Shown: positions 1 through 13,102 of the stretch, in pieces
Layout of the letters: each line of letters begins with the position of its first letter
Position numbering within the stretch: position 1 is the first letter of the stretch
Source: Unio delphinus
Lineage: Eukaryota; Mollusca; Bivalvia; Unionida; Unionidae
Assembly (NCBI GenBank): GCA_029339505.1
Contig: JAQISU010000096.1
Location: forward strand, 7,080,001-7,144,000
Reading direction: 5' to 3'
DNA length: 64,000 nucleotides
Program-made: the position numbers and the translations under genes
Notes under the pieces: generated by a model
Seen by the model: only the letters and a program-made list of their open reading frames with translations
Databases searched by the model: none
Told to the model about the DNA's origin: nothing

Positions 1-1954
1 AAAACAAAACAAAAGTCAGTTGACTGTGAAAATAATTCTTGTACCAAAAAAAAAGATGGCAGGGGGTGGGGTAATAAAAGTGGGAACAAACATGCATGAT
101 ATTGATTAAATCTGACAACTAGTCTGAAATGCACTTGTATATTGACAACTTGTATATTGACAACTTACATTTGTGTAATAGGGTCAATAATGCATTATGG
201 GTATGTGTGAAAAATCCATGAATTCAGTATAGATTACTTGTTATAAAATCCTGTATCAGTTGATTTCCATTAGAAAACAAAAATAACAGATGTAAAAGAA
301 ATGTATAGTCCTTGTTTGATCTATATCCTATTGTCAACAAACATGCATCAGTAAAAAATTCATTATATTGTTGCCTGTAGCAACGGCTATATAGTTTATA
401 TGCTACATTACAAGTATTTTAACTGGCCTAGATTTTGGTCAGCTGAAGACAGCTATAATCTTGATACCCAGTTGGAAAATGAAAACAAATAAATTAAAGA
501 ATAACTTGATGGCCAGATAACTATGGTTTCAATAGACCCGAAATTTAATTTTTGTTTTATGCTGCTGTTGGTAGCAGTTATAAACATGAACAATTTTCCT
601 GCAAAAAGGAAACTTTCATGTCATAGTCAGTGTCTCCCATTCACTCTGGAAAATGCGAAAATCAATCCAATTCCATTGCATTTAAGTGTGGTGCTATTTT
701 TTTATGAAAGGACTGCTTTATTTTTATTGAAGATTGTAGTTGGCTTGTAATGATAACCTTTGCATGTAGCTAGTCTGGTAGCATGACTATTTGAGTGTTA
801 TCACAACATACAGTACTCTGGTCAGATCAGAAGCAGATTATGATTTTGACAATGCACTGTTCAGATGGTTTGTCATATGAACAAAAGATTTGTTTATGTA
901 ACATTAGCTAGATTCCAGTGCATCCAAGTTTGCAACTTCCTTGCAGGGTGCATTTTAATTTCTCCACTCCAAACCCATCATTATGTATACAAGTTTAAAC
1001 AGCCAACAATGTTGTCACCCCCAAAAAATCACCAGAGGGTACATTTTGATGCCAATAAGGAATTTAAAAATTGCAATTTGCAGCATTTGCTAAGCCCAGT
1101 ATAAGCCCTGAATAAACTTTATACACCTCATTTTTGATACTTGTTAGAAGGAAAATATTTTTTGATGTACAAAATAAATACACACACACACACACAATTA
1201 TGTATACACAATTTCAAGAGTCATGATGGAAGAATAGTCTTAATTAAAATTCATACAAAATTTCTTCCACAAAATGATGGTAAACCTTGTAGATGCTTTT
1301 CATACTTTTAAGAAAATTGTTTTTGCATATGATAAAAACACGTGCATAAGAAATTTCCTGAGCCATGTAATGGTCATGATCCAAATTCATGTTATAATGG
1401 AGCATGGTATGACACAATTTTGCCGTATTGCAGACGAACTGTTTCACAATATTCTGAATTAAGACATAACCAATTAAATTACTAAAACCATACAGGATTT
1501 CATAAAATACTGATGGAGCTGTAGAAGGACAATGTTTAGCATGCCAGACTTGCAATTTTGCCATCTGAATAGTCTGTCCTCTACTCTATTCCAGTTGCCT
1601 CAGCACTAAATAATCTAGATTCAAATTCCAGCATCAGATCAGTCTGTCATCTACCCTACTCCAGACTTGCCTCAACACTAAATAACCTAATTGTGCTGAT
1701 GTGTAAAGCACCATACCAAGCAATATACTGATTTCATTACTCTTAACATAAGACTTTCACAATATACAGAGTTAAAAGCTATCTACAATTCAATGACTAT
1801 AAAAATAATGCAGTTTCAGAATACATGTATACTGAATTTCAAACTAGCTAAACTTTAGTAACTATAAAATACTATTTTACTGGATCAACAACTTGCTTAA
1901 ATGTAATGACTTGAAAAAAAAAATATTTGACAGTATTTTGTCTTAAATTTTCAG
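1..1954. other. Non-coding stretch, probably intron or 5' flank of the chitin-binding gene
   Basis: AT-rich sequence with no domain-like reading frame that I recognise. A short (CA)n run lies near 1181-1196. A hydrophobic Met-Leu-rich frame near 556-620 looks superficially like a signal peptide, but it has no good phase-1 donor and I do not call it an exon. The first recognised exon begins with a phase-1 acceptor, so at least one upstream coding exon must exist, here or outside the window. Confidence 0.5.
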
Positions 1955-2176
1955 TCCATTATGATACAACAAGGACAGTGCATTACCTGTGTGAAGAAGG
2001 GTATACATACTCCCACCATAATGATTGCACCTATTTCTATGTCTGTAAGGCTGGACAGCTGATCATGCAGCGCTGTCCTTTTCACCACTACTTCTACTAT
2101 GTCTTCAGTCCCCGCACTGGGATTTGTGTTCCTCCATACTCCAGTGATGATTACTGCACAGAGTACTTAACCAAAG
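1955..2176 (+). CDS. Exon: chitin-binding type-2 domain 1
   Basis: An acceptor (AAATTTTCAG) precedes 1955 and a donor (GTAGGC) follows 2176. The length is 222 nt, phase 1 at both ends. The translation holds six cysteines spaced C-11-C-5-C-9-C-16-C-9-C, matching the peritrophin-A pattern of three disulfides, with an aromatic-rich core (CTYFYVC, HHYFYYVFSP). This domain binds chitin oligomers outside the cell. The 16-residue C4-C5 spacing is slightly longer than the 12 seen in the two sister domains. The frame remains open a little upstream of the acceptor, but that part is not homologous-looking and is taken as intron. Confidence 0.9.
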
Positions 2177-3137
2177 GTAGGCATGTAATGTATTTTATCG
2201 GAAATAAATCTTGTTTTTAGAGGAAATGTTGAAAATACTGAGAACATTTTTTATAATAAGCCCAAGTAGATTTTTTTTATATTGATCCCATGCCATACAC
2301 TTGGACAAATAATTAGGCTGGTCATCTGGTTTTATCATAGGAGAAATACTGTGCTCATGTATAGTCAGATGATCAGACTTCATTTGTATCTCTACATGTA
2401 TTTGGTGTCATGTAGGATCTGGTCAGCATAAACACAATGGAAGAGTTTCTTGACTTGAGTAATAACTTGAAGGGCATATGCATGTTTCAGCCATTCATTT
2501 CTAGGACACTGATTGTTGTTTATAAACTGATCTTTCAGTATTTTTTTTATTCCTGTATATACTCATAAACCTGTTTGCGTATAAGCGGGCCACAAAACTG
2601 AACAGGTATAAACGCTGAAAAGTGCATGACCCACATATGAGCCGACCCACAATTCTTCTCAAAATGAACAAGGTAAGTTCTAAATGGCAAACTTATATTA
2701 AAAAAACTTTACATTTATACCTACCTTGAGACTGACTAACACTATTATTAAAAAGAAATGGGTGTAAACTTGTTTGAAAAGTGATTTCATTAATTTTGTT
2801 TTCTTTTTTCATTCTGCCTAATTTAGATTTGTGTATGATCAAGTGATGCCAAGAATTTAGCAATCGTGTGTTGCTAGAACACGACTTCACTCTTTTGACT
2901 CTAATTGTTTGTTATTGCATTGGATATTTTACATCAGTGTACCATTAATGATGTTTTTACTTGGTTTTGAATTTGTAAATACCTAACTCATTAAAATGTA
3001 ATCCTGATATGACACCACAACGATCAACAATATAGTTCTATTCAATGTTTGTAATTAGGCTAACGAACGTATTTACATAATGGTGCCACCGCTTGTACTT
3101 GTAGGTTTGATTACACGCTGAATTAAGGACATCTTTT

Positions 3138-3501
3138 GGATTGAAATCATTGGCATCATTGCACTAAACTTTAATGATAACTTGAAAATACAATAATGAA
3201 GTCTCCAAAATAATGCTTCATAAATTATACTAATACTGTCAAACCAGAGTTGTAGTTTGCTTTGATGTAAATGACCTTACATGATACCTTTCAACTTTCA
3301 TGCTAGGAGGGAAAAAACTGGATTGAAATCATTGGCATCATTGCACTAAACTTTAATGATAACTTGAAAATACAATAATGAAGTTTCCAAAATAATGCTT
3401 CATAAATTATACTAATACTGTCAAACCAGAGTTGTAGTTTGCTTTGATGTAAATGACCTTACATGATACCTTCAACTTTCATGCTAGGAAGGAAAAAACC
3501 T
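3138..3501. repeat. Direct tandem duplication, about 182 bp x 2
   Basis: The segment starting TGGATTGAAATCATTGGCAT occurs at about 3138 and again at about 3320. The copies are nearly identical through AACTTTCATGCTAGGA, with only a few substitutions or single-base indels. Near identity argues for a recent duplication. Confidence 0.9.
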
Positions 3502-3739
3502 CCCAATTCTTGCGGTTGCTTCATGCCCACCTCCCCGATTTCATAACATCTTCTGATTTTTGCAGAGAACTACCAATTATTACATTGTTTTCAATTTTCA
3601 TTTCTTCTAAACAAGAAAAGTCCTACATGTTCTGTTGCATCATTAATGTTTTCAACCAGAGTTAACCAACCCACCCATAAACATGGTCACATTTAAGGCT
3701 GGATTCTTCATAGATCTGATGATTGTATTCTAAGGTCCT

Positions 3740-5060
3740 CACCATTATTCCACTAACTTGCATCAAATCAACTCTGCATTATATGCCATCTTGATTTGTC
3801 AGGCCCTAACCCTCCACCTTTATTAGCTACTAAGAGAAACCTACATATGATAAATAGAACCAAATGAATACATGACATTCAAAAACCCTAACAACTTGCT
3901 ATCTCCTACAGCAAAACTTGATAACTGCCTGGATTCATTACTTGAAAAACATGCCCCAACCACCAAGCACAGAATCAATTCAAAAGTGTTCTCCATGGTA
4001 TAGTGAAGTTAGGGAACAGCCTCACACTGCTAAAAGAGACTGACGTAAAGTTGAGAGGCTTTGAATTTCATTCCGACTAACCATTCAGATTGCAAATCTA
4101 TGAAGCTGCTAAGGTGGTCACTTAGTCCATGCATCATCAACCCACTACAGTAATAAGATCATGGAAAGTTCCATCTGAAAGAGCTCTTCGAGATTACTAA
4201 CAAGCAAATGTCAAGGAACAAATGTACACCACTTCCAACTACCTACTCTCCAGTCGACCTTCTGGACCGGTTTGCAAATTTCTTCCACAATTCAGTACAA
4301 ACCATAATAGATAAACTTGACAATTTAAATTGACTCGGCATCACCATACAGTTGCAATACAAAATTTCAACAGCAACCATTAAAAGTATTTGAATCTGTC
4401 TCTATGGATTTAGTATGTACAATCGTGATGAAGAATGCACCAAAGCGATTTGAACTTCAAAGTCCAACATTACTGCTGCTTGTGTTTAAATCCAGTATTG
4501 CCTTCACTAACTGATGTTATTATTACCTCTCATTCAGAGAATTCCCATCATTTTTCAAAACTGCCATTGTAAAGCCTCTGCTGAAAAAAACCCCAACCAT
4601 AATGATTTAAAGAACTAGCACCCAGTTTCTAATCTTACATTCATATAAAAAATCTTAAGAAAAAGTTGTTCAAACCCAACTTGTATCTCATCTGTTCTCA
4701 GTCTTTTAGCAATGTACATTCTGCATGCTGCCATTGCCACAGTACTGAAACTACTCTTTTAAAAGCAGTTAATGGCCATTCTCTCTGCTTTGGATAGCAG
4801 AAAGATTAGTCTTCACCCTCCTTGATTTGTCTGCAGAATTTGACACAATAGACCTTGATATAATACTTCACCATCTCCAACATGTATTTGGTATTCATGA
4901 TACATCCTTTTTGTGGTTCAAGTCCTACTTGGTCAACAGGACACAAATTGTATCTGCAAATGGAATACATTCCAGCCCATTTGCTCTATGTTGTGGTGTT
5001 CCACAGGGGTCTGTTTTTGGACCTATTCTCTTCATTCTATACACTCAGCCGCTCTAAAGT
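3740..5060 (+). mobile_element. Decayed non-LTR retrotransposon (LINE), endonuclease-RT linker and RT part
   Basis: Translation in shifting plus-strand frames gives a block like the linker after the endonuclease of CR1/Rex-type LINEs (LLEKHAPTTKHRI, SPWYSEV, near 3935-4005). Next comes a block resembling the RT start (SNLTF...KIL, near 4630-4660). The palm then reads AEFDTIDLDIILHHL, WFKSYLVNRTQ and GVPQGSVFGPILF (4830-5040). Catalytic Asp of motif A is present as FDTID. The downstream YADD segment is not recognisable. Several stops and frameshifts show it is dead. It lies in the sense direction within an intron of the chitin-binding gene. Confidence 0.8.
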
Positions 5061-5969
5061 GTTATAGATCATCATTCAGTGTCTCACCAACATCAGCATA
5101 CAATTGCTGAGACAATGGATGATGATCTATGAGTGGTAGAGTGTATGGAATAATGAAAATCAGCCTGAATATTCTGCCTTGAATTATTTCTTTCCTAAAG
5201 ATACTGGGCTCTCAATTTTATTAGCATGATATAGTCAAAAATGTTTTAATTTGCAATTAAAACCAACAACAACAAAAGTTCTTCAGAATCCACGTTTTAA
5301 ATATAACACAATGGGCAGGTGATACTTGTTTGGCATGCTTTTTTAGCATCGTTTGGAATTTTGTCTGCTCCAGTTTTTGAGTTGTCTTTTATGTGTATGT
5401 AGAAAATATTTTTTTCTGCTTCAGACTGTAACACGAAGAGATGAAATGATTTCTTGAAATTGTCATCCATCTGGACCATGGAAGTTTTGTCCTTAGTGAA
5501 CATTGATTTAAGATTGTTTAAATAAAGTTTCAGGTTTAATTTATTTCATGTTCCCATGCTCATCATGAAGATACATATGATGCTGTTATCCAACTGTGTA
5601 CCCATCCATCCATCTGTAATCAGTTTTTTCCCCCACAGAATAGCTAGAGTTGTCTTCCAACTACAGTTTGCAAACTGGAAATGTTTCACTTTGTGTAATT
5701 TAGGAACCCTTGCAATATTTGACTCAGAATTCAATTTCAAGGTTATCTTAAAAGGACAAAAATGGTTCTACATAAATAATCTACCCATACATCTCTTAAC
5801 TTGCCAGACTTTGGAATGGCTTGCATATGTGGCAGGAAAGAATCCCATCTATTTCAGGTTCCAAAGGTCAAAGCTACTAAATAAAAGGAAAATGGTGTCA
5901 AGACAAATATCTCAGTTCTTCATTATCAATAGTTAAAAATCTTTATGGATAGTTCTTATCTGGTGTTCG

Positions 5970-6370
5970 AGAGAACCATGTGAGTCTGGAGATGAATCAA
6001 ATCAAAGACCAAGGTCAATATGACTGAAAGAAGAAATACCATTTCATCAAAATAAAATTAGTTTTACACATGCCTGGATCAAACTTTGTTAATTGCTTAC
6101 ACATGGGCTATGTATGAAGCTGATCCATTTTGAGGTCAAAGGTCAAGGTCAATATTGCAGTGGGGGTAAGGAGAATCGAAAGGTCAAATGATGTGTTTAC
6201 TAGGAGAATACTGTTTTTTGTATAATAACATTAGACCTATAATAAGTTCCTTGCCCAAGTTGTGGGGGTTCAGTTAAAGTAAAATATAGGCCTGTTAATG
6301 TTTTAGTCAGAAATCAAAAGTCAATGTGGCTGTAAAAAATGGAATTTATGGAAAAACTGTTTTTTATTAA
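5970..6370. repeat. Degenerate repeat tract with AAGGTCAA words
   Basis: Similar phrases (ACCAAGGTCAATATGACTG near 6008, GTCAAGGTCAATATTGCAG near 6141, AAAAGTCAATGTGGCTGT near 6316) recur at intervals of about 135-175 bp with unalignable sequence between. This looks like an old, diverged tandem array. The evidence is weak. Confidence 0.35.
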
Positions 6371-6554
6371 TGCACTTGCAAATTATGGTATATGTTTATT
6401 TTATTTTATTGATTACTTCACACAAACAGCACAGATCCAAATATGCTAGTGATGTGATGGCAGATCTGGGCCTATGCATTTCAGTTTGACCTGACTTTAA
6501 GCATCAAAGTTCAAATTATCTTTGTTACAATGTTTGCTGGTTTTATAATTTCAG

Positions 6555-6668
6555 CTAGAACAACTAGAGCATTAGCGACTGGATCAGTGACCACACAGAC
6601 CACCTCCAACCCCAAACCCTACATTACAACAGATGATACCTGTACAAATCATTCAACCCAGCATTTAT
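6555..6668 (+). CDS. Exon: Thr-rich linker of the chitin-binding protein
   Basis: A good acceptor (TTTTATAATTTCAG) ends at 6554 and a consensus donor (GTGAGT) starts at 6669. The 114 nt (38 codons) are phase 1 at both ends and open in exactly the frame needed to join the flanking domain exons. The translation is rich in Thr and Ser (TTRALATGSVTTQTTSNPK, then ITTDDTCTNHSTQH) with two N-glycosylation-like or mucin-like stretches and a single unpaired cysteine. Linkers of this kind commonly separate peritrophin domains and are O-glycosylated. The exon begins with a phase-1 codon and contains no start of its own. Confidence 0.75.
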
Positions 6669-8929
6669 GTGAGTGAACAGTGGCTTGCTTTATAATACCT
6701 ACAGGCTGACTGTCATTTTGGTCTCTCCTGCAACAAAATTTTTCAAGGGCAAGACAGTGTGGTTGCATTATCCATCCACTTATCAGTACATCCTGTTAAC
6801 ATGTTTGCTTCCGCACAACATTTTCAGTTGTCTGTTATGTATAGTTACCAGCTTGTAAGATACAAGGAAGAACCATAGTGATTCTGTTTTCAAAGGTTCA
6901 AAGATCATGTTTACTGGTGGGGGTGGGGGGGGACGTTGAAAGAAGACAGATAGTTTCAATACAATAATTTTAAGTTCTCCACCATTAACAGCTATCAGAC
7001 TTTCTGGAGAACTTTCACTAAATGAAAAAGCTTATTGATTTGGGGGACAAAGATGATGGTTGATGTCAACCAAAGTAGAAAAGAAAATTCTTCACAATAA
7101 TTCTTTTAGCTATGTTCCTTCTTATGTTTAACTTCAAGGTCATTTTCGATGTATTAAGGTGCACATTGTTTCAGCTTTAGATTTTTTTTAAATTACAAAA
7201 AGCTGTTTGAGAGGTACAGGGTTGAACTGTGGTACCCGTATGCTTTAAGTTTAGTATTCCTCTGTTTTAAAGTCTATGTATTATCGTGTAATTTTACAGC
7301 TGTCTTCAAGATTTCATGATTACAAGCCTTTATTACCTCACAGTTGTAAATAGGCAATATAAATTCACTGAATTTGCTGGTTCCAGTTTTGTTTGAATGA
7401 CAGGTAATAAAAACCCCAGGGGTTCAACATATCTACTACTGGTCAACCAAAGGACTTCCTGTTTGTCTACCTATGCACCCAAATATATAAACTTGTCCTC
7501 CCAACCATTCTGAAATTCATCATCTCTTTGCTACTGGACCTAGTTAGTTGTGCCCATTTGTGTACATTAACCAGTGAAGAAAACCAAAAGCTTGAATGTC
7601 ATTTTATGCCAAGTTGTCATAACCATGTCAACCTTTTATGGATGCTGGTAATTATGAAATAACATAATTAAAGGTGTTAGGTATTGATTTCAGGATTATC
7701 CTAGCAAAAGATTCATTAAATTAGATTTATTCCTAGCTAGCATATCAACAAACACATTAACCCCTGCTGCCTCTATAACTAGTCGCACTTTACCTCCCTC
7801 ATCTCCCAAGTGCCTCGGTAACGGGGCTGAATTTGCATAGCTTGTATCCCGAGCACCGAGTTTGAGTGGCATTATTTTACTATGCCTGTATCCCGAGCGA
7901 CGAGTTTAATCGACGCAAACCATTGGTTGATTTGAAGCCATTTCCTAATTATGCCGGCAGTTTAACCAATAAAATGTTAGCTTATATAGATGGTATACAT
8001 TGCTGAAGAAAGGGGGGAAAAATTTGACTTCGTAAGTGGCAAAATTAGTGGAAATATTTAGATTAGAAAATGAAGAAAATTACGAGAATCAACCGCTGGA
8101 AGTAGACTTTTACTTGAGAGACTGAAGTATTTACACAAGGTTTAGTTTGCAAAACCAGAGAATTTGTATGTACATCAAATGGAGTGAATTTCACTGTTGA
8201 TAGTGTTAATTATTCAGTGTGAATTCATCATGGATTTTTATGGATTATTCAAGGCAGGAGAAACAAATTGGTACAAAATTCATTTTTTCTTTTTGTCTGT
8301 TTTATTTTTGCATGTAGTTGGAAATTTTTATACCATTTTTTTTACCATTATTACTCGTAGCTTTCTGAAAAAAATCTGCAAGCCAAGTATTGTCAGCAAG
8401 TCTCAGGGATACAGGCACTGGTAAGGCAACCACTGCTCTAGGTGGTGGAAATCCAGGCTCCTTGATAATAAAACTTTATTCAGCATATCTAGTTAGAATG
8501 TTACTCCAGACTCGTTTGAAAACAAATACAAACTTTTGATTGATCAGAATCAGAATATATATTAGCTTGATTTATGTTTTATGACATTGGTGACAGGATT
8601 TCCAAAAATAAAATAAAAACAAATGGAACTCCTGAGTAGAGCATCCAACTTGTAGCCAGTGGCTTTTAACTGGTTGTTACCCTTGTTTACATCAGATTGT
8701 TGTATCCATTATGTGGTGCAAATACCAGATAAATGCTTACTTGATGAAAAAGGCTACTTTAAAACATGGGAATTGGATGGAGCCAGTTTTAGTAAAATTA
8801 GTAATGATTTAAGGAGCTATTCTAATTTCTTGCTTTTTATGAATCAACAGTCCACAATCCTTATATGTAAACTGTCACAATAAAGCTCAAGGCAAAATGG
8901 AAACATAACAATTTATACTTGTTTTTTAG
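6669..8929. other. Intron between the linker exon and chitin-binding domain 2
   Basis: A 2.3-kb intron with a G-rich run near 6919-6932. A more GC-rich block at about 7760-7930 contains a repeated phrase (TGTATCCCGAGC at about 7845 and 7887) followed by ACGAGTTTAAT or ACCGAGTTTGA, suggesting a small old duplicated repeat. No exon is recognised. Confidence 0.5.
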
Positions 8930-9121
8930 TACCAACTACACCAAAACTCTGTCAGGCATACCATATCTATCCACGACCATCATTTGGCCTCTGCTCTGCT
9001 TACATTGAGTGTACATCTGGAGTGGAGGTCAAGAGGTACTGTAATAAGGGAATGGTCTTCAGCAAGTTCAAAAGAGAGTGCGTCTTTCACACCAGTCCAT
9101 TCAACGACTGCTTTAAACGAG
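8930..9121 (+). CDS. Exon: chitin-binding type-2 domain 2
   Basis: The acceptor TTGTTTTTTAG ends at 8929 and the donor GTAACT starts at 9122. The exon is 192 nt, phase 1 to phase 1. After a short PTTPKL lead, the six cysteines are spaced C-13-C-5-C-9-C-12-C-9-C, an almost textbook peritrophin-A domain with the motif FGLCSAYIEC and the aromatic and glycine positions before C5 (KGMVFSKFKREC). The frame has no in-frame ATG near its start, so a start-codon-based ORF search would miss it. It extends the chitin-binding array begun at 1955. Confidence 0.92.
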
Positions 9122-11635
9122 GTAACTTTAATTTAGCAAGTAGACAGTAGATCTCTTAATCTGTTGAATCTGATATTGACTTGAAAATGATTCATTTCTG
9201 CAGGTACACAAATTGTTTCATGCTCATGATTTTGTGTCCATGTATGTCCCAAGAAACTTATTGGCAAGATTGTTGAAAATGCATGCAGTCTACCCAAATA
9301 AATTATTATAGCAGTAATACATTACATGCTACAAGTATATTGCCATCTCTTCCAGGTGCTAGTTGCCAGTTCAAAGTGAATATTCAATCCTCCAATTAAT
9401 AATTAGAGGACTAGAACAAAAGCAACAGTCCCCCATCTGTGGAATATTGCCCTTTTTCTTTGACTTTTGTCTCTTTGGGCAGTTGTAGTCTCTTCTGCTG
9501 TCATTTCAGTCAGTTGTAATTTTGTTGCAGTTCATTTTGCATCTAAAGTTCATGCTTTTTAAATCGTCATCAGTATCCCTTTTTTGTCATTTTATTGGAT
9601 TTTTATTTATTGATTATTACTATGCCTGTGGATTCCAGTTTAATGCTGGGTTTTTTATTTCCTTTGCAGCAGTGACATAGTAGGTGGGCAAAATGGTAAT
9701 TAAAAGCCTTCATTTGACAACCACCTCACTGGTGAAGAGTGCACCAGTTGAGTACCTAGATGCATGTCCATTCTTGTAATAGCCAATAGATTTTTCCAGA
9801 GACCAGGTCAGACCTAACATGATGTATGGGTCCTTTCCACATAAGAGATTAATTGTCTCCAAGGGCACTTACTCTTTGTCAAGGACACTCCCCCCACCAG
9901 ATCTTAAAGGACATAAATGGAAAACCTTCAGAAGAAGGGGGAACTCCGAAGGGTGTTTAACACTCAAAGCTAAATCTTCCTCGTGTCAAGAAAAGGCTGA
10001 ACAGTTTTGCCTTGTCATTGATCTTCTGTTTTAACCAGTTCAATGAAGAATAGCATTTTAAGATGTCAGCCTATTTCAGGAACACAGTAAGGTCCAACTA
10101 ATAGCCACCATAGACCTCCAGGATATATACATACACATCTGCATCTTTTGGTCTCTGGCAGAATTCCTTTGATTTGTGTGTAAACTAGGGAGATCTTTCA
10201 GCTTTTGCCTCTTCCCATCAGCCTAGATTTTTCACCCAGAAACTTTATCAGGATGATGGATGTTTGAATGACTAATCTGAAATCTCTTAGGATTCCCAGC
10301 ATACAGTATTTTTTCTTAGTGGTTTATACACATCCTCAGATAAATATTAATTGGACACCTGGTCTGTTAGAAGATAATGATTCATCTGAATTAATCAACA
10401 ATGTGGAAAAGTTTTCTTGAGAACTTCTCAAGACTCTAGACTTATGTAAATGGGATGAATTACCTTAAAAATTGAGATGGTTCATATTCCTTCTGACAGG
10501 ATCACACACTTTATCCCACAAAAAGTTTTCTAAATTTCACTGTCAGTTTGCTCTGCTTCTGTCACCTGTAGACCCTAAATGCAGCAGTAGATCCAGTGTC
10601 CCCAGGAAGACTGGTGGTCTCACTGGGCAGGCTTTCACAGGTTTCTGTTGGAAGGTCTAATAATCATGCTTGGAAGTCGGGCTGCCCACTGAAGTAGATT
10701 CCAAAGTTGTGATCATTCCCAAAGTTTGCCATGCTAAAGGAATATTCAAGAATGTGCAGTCATTACAGAATGGTCTCTGAATCGATTGGTGGCAAATAAA
10801 CATTCAGCTGTATTGCATTTGCACTTATCTCCATTCATTGCGCTTCAGAGCAAGGAAATGTATGCTTTGCATTAGACTGGGTTGTATCCATTCAACAAGC
10901 TGTCGTCTATAGCAACTTACTGGAAAGAAATGGCTAATGTCTCTTGAAAGCTCTTACAAGGCCATCAGCCTCCCTCCAAACTGGTGATATCAGCAATGTA
11001 ATGATAGAAATTTTAATACTTTTATTAAAATCTTGTTTTGCATGGCTAACATGTATTTTAATTAGGTAGTCCTTGCCTGCTATTAATAAAGGACTTTGAC
11101 TCTGATCTACAGTTAAATTAAAGTCAAAGAAGGATGACATACAAAATGGATGGAAATTAGTAAGGTTTCTGACGGTGAATGTGTGGAGATTTTTTATTTC
11201 TGGACATTTAATTACTATTTGGAAGAATGAATTTTCACCTTAGAATGTGGACTAGCACCAGATAAAGAGCAAACAATGTGATAAAAGCAGACAATTTACC
11301 TAATTAAAAGTAGTCTTTCTTCAAAAACCTATATTTTTTGACATGCTACATCATGTGAATGATCTGATTTTTAGAACCTGTTCAATTTTATACATTTTGT
11401 AAGTATTTTGAGCTTAACCTATTTTTTTACCCAGAAAACATGTCTTACTGATTAAGTAAAAAGTACTTAGGCAGGGGATCCCCCTCAGCGTATGCAGCTA
11501 AAACATCATGCTTGCATTCCTTGTGTTGTAGTCCTCATTGAATAAATACCCATGATGGATTTTTTTTCCTCTAGTTTTTTTTTATTGTTAGTAATTTTGA
11601 GTGCTATAGGCATAACTACTCAACCCATTTGTTGT

Positions 11636-11859
11636 TGTTGTAGGGTTTAACACCATTTTTCAGCACACGATAGGCTATACATGGCGGCCAGTATTAATGG
11701 TGGCGAAAAAACCCAGGAAAATCCCCAGAAAGAACCACTGAACCACGAGAAGCTACTGGCAAGCTTTCTCACATAACCACATTGGCCGAATTGGAGACTC
11801 AACCAATGCAGAGGTGAGATGGCAGTGATCCATAACAGAGGACGCTTTAAACCACTCAA
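11636..11859 (-). mobile_element. SINE family A copy (tRNA-derived type)
   Basis: The sequence reads, on the plus strand, from a GTTGTTGTTG tail, through GTTTAACACCATTTTTCAGC, TGGCGGCCAGTATTAATGGT and AGCTACTGGCAAGCTTTCTC, to AGGTGAGATGGCAGTGATCC. It therefore lies in reverse orientation relative to the copies at 21268, 21959 and 39901. The tRNA-like head, seen best in the 39901 copy, is on the right. Confidence 0.85.
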
Positions 11860-12175
11860 AAAATATGCATGTAGATCAAACACTACAATTCTATGTACAT
11901 ATCATTCTAGTAATGAAGTATACACACTACACATAATTAAAGTACAATTACTTGGCTGTAATAGATTACAACAATCAGCAAAAAAAGTCACTGACCTGTT
12001 TGAAGCTCCTTTGTAATTCCCAAAATAACAAGTTTCCTGCTAATTTTGAATGATTATGGAGTATCTCATCTTCCCTTATAATTCCCTCAAGATGGTTTAG
12101 TGAATACTGACATTTAGTTCTCAAAATAGATTTAAGCTTGCGATTCCAATGGTTGCCACACCTTGTTCAGCTCCG
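11860..12175. repeat. Dispersed repeat copy 1 (partner at 42330-42655)
   Basis: Starts AAATATGCATGTAGATCAAA and continues through AATTAAAGTACAATTACTT, GTCACTGACCTGT, GAAGCTCCTT, TTTAGTTCTCAA and GATTTAAGC, in the same order as the sequence at about 42330-42655. The copies are clearly diverged with indels. It has no coding signal. It could be part of an LTR or a MITE, but no terminal structure is visible. Confidence 0.75.
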
Positions 12176-12847
12176 AGGAGATGGCTTTTCACCCATGGTT
12201 TACATAATTAGCAGACACTTCCCCCATCCGAGCAGTCTGTCAAGGGTGGATTTATAACCCCCACTTGATGTTCCTTTGATCCAAAGACAGAAAATTCATC
12301 ACTTAACCTGTGAACCATGTTAGGTAACTGGCCATGCCAAAATAAGGCACCAGTTACAAGTTCCTGTGGCAATGTTACAAAACTGGCTTGACATCTCATT
12401 GTTCACAAGACTGACCTGGTAACCTTTATGACGCAGAATTATTAGCATCAGGGTCTAGCATATACATGTTGCAATCTGGTTATAGTTCCTTACAATGTGA
12501 CAGGAATCTTGATTATTGATTAAAAGACCTTGTGGAATCTTGATAATTGATTAAAAGTCCTTTTGGAATTTTGAGGTTATCAATGCGGTTTACATACGAT
12601 TACTGTACAATTTCATCCAATCACTAGTTTCACTAGGCTAACTTTTTTCTATATATTACTGTATACTCCAGATGATTAACTGGAGTCTAGATATTTTCAG
12701 CTACCACCCAGTTTGAAGTTTTTTTTTAAGCACCATTTGACTCATTAATCCTGTATTCAATAATTTTATTTTTTCATTGGTTGATGTAGTCTAATGATTG
12801 GCTCAAATGGTTCTCTGTAACTTGCTGTTCCTGTGCTAACAATGCAT

Positions 12848-13102
12848 GGCTAATTACGCCTATCAGTATCAATGGGCAATGCCCATTATGTAATGCAGGG
12901 CTAATTACACCTATCAGTATCAATGGGCAATGTCCATTATGTAATGCAGGGCCAATTACACCTATCAGTATCAATGGGCAATGTCCATTATGTAATGCAG
13001 GGCTAATTACACATATAAGTATCAATGGGCAATGTCCATTATGTAATGCAGTGCTAATTACACCTATCAGTATCAATGGGCAATGTCCATTATGTAATGC
13101 GT
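12848..13102. repeat. 51-bp minisatellite, five copies
   Basis: A unit of 51 bp (GGCTAATTACACCTATCAGT followed by ATCAATGGGCAATGTCCATT and ATGTAATGCA) is repeated five times with few changes. Because 51 is a multiple of three, the array is open on the minus strand as a repetitive peptide. I regard that as a shadow, not a gene. The first unit contains a perfect inverted repeat (AATGGGCAATGCCCATT); later units carry one mismatch in it. Confidence 0.95.

Larger units (their letters stand above)
2177..6554. other. Intron between chitin-binding domain 1 and the Thr-rich linker
   Basis: A 4.4-kb intron with GT...AG ends. It contains a 180-bp tandem duplication, a decayed LINE on the plus strand (3740-5060) and, near its 3' end, a degenerate tract with repeated AAGGTCAA-type words. 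I see no further exon in it. Confidence 0.6.

Noticed and set aside
523..750. Possible signal peptide exon (MLLLVAVINMNN)
   Set aside because: No phase-1 donor at a suitable place and no link to the first chitin-binding exon. Hydrophobic Leu/Val runs are common in AT-rich DNA.
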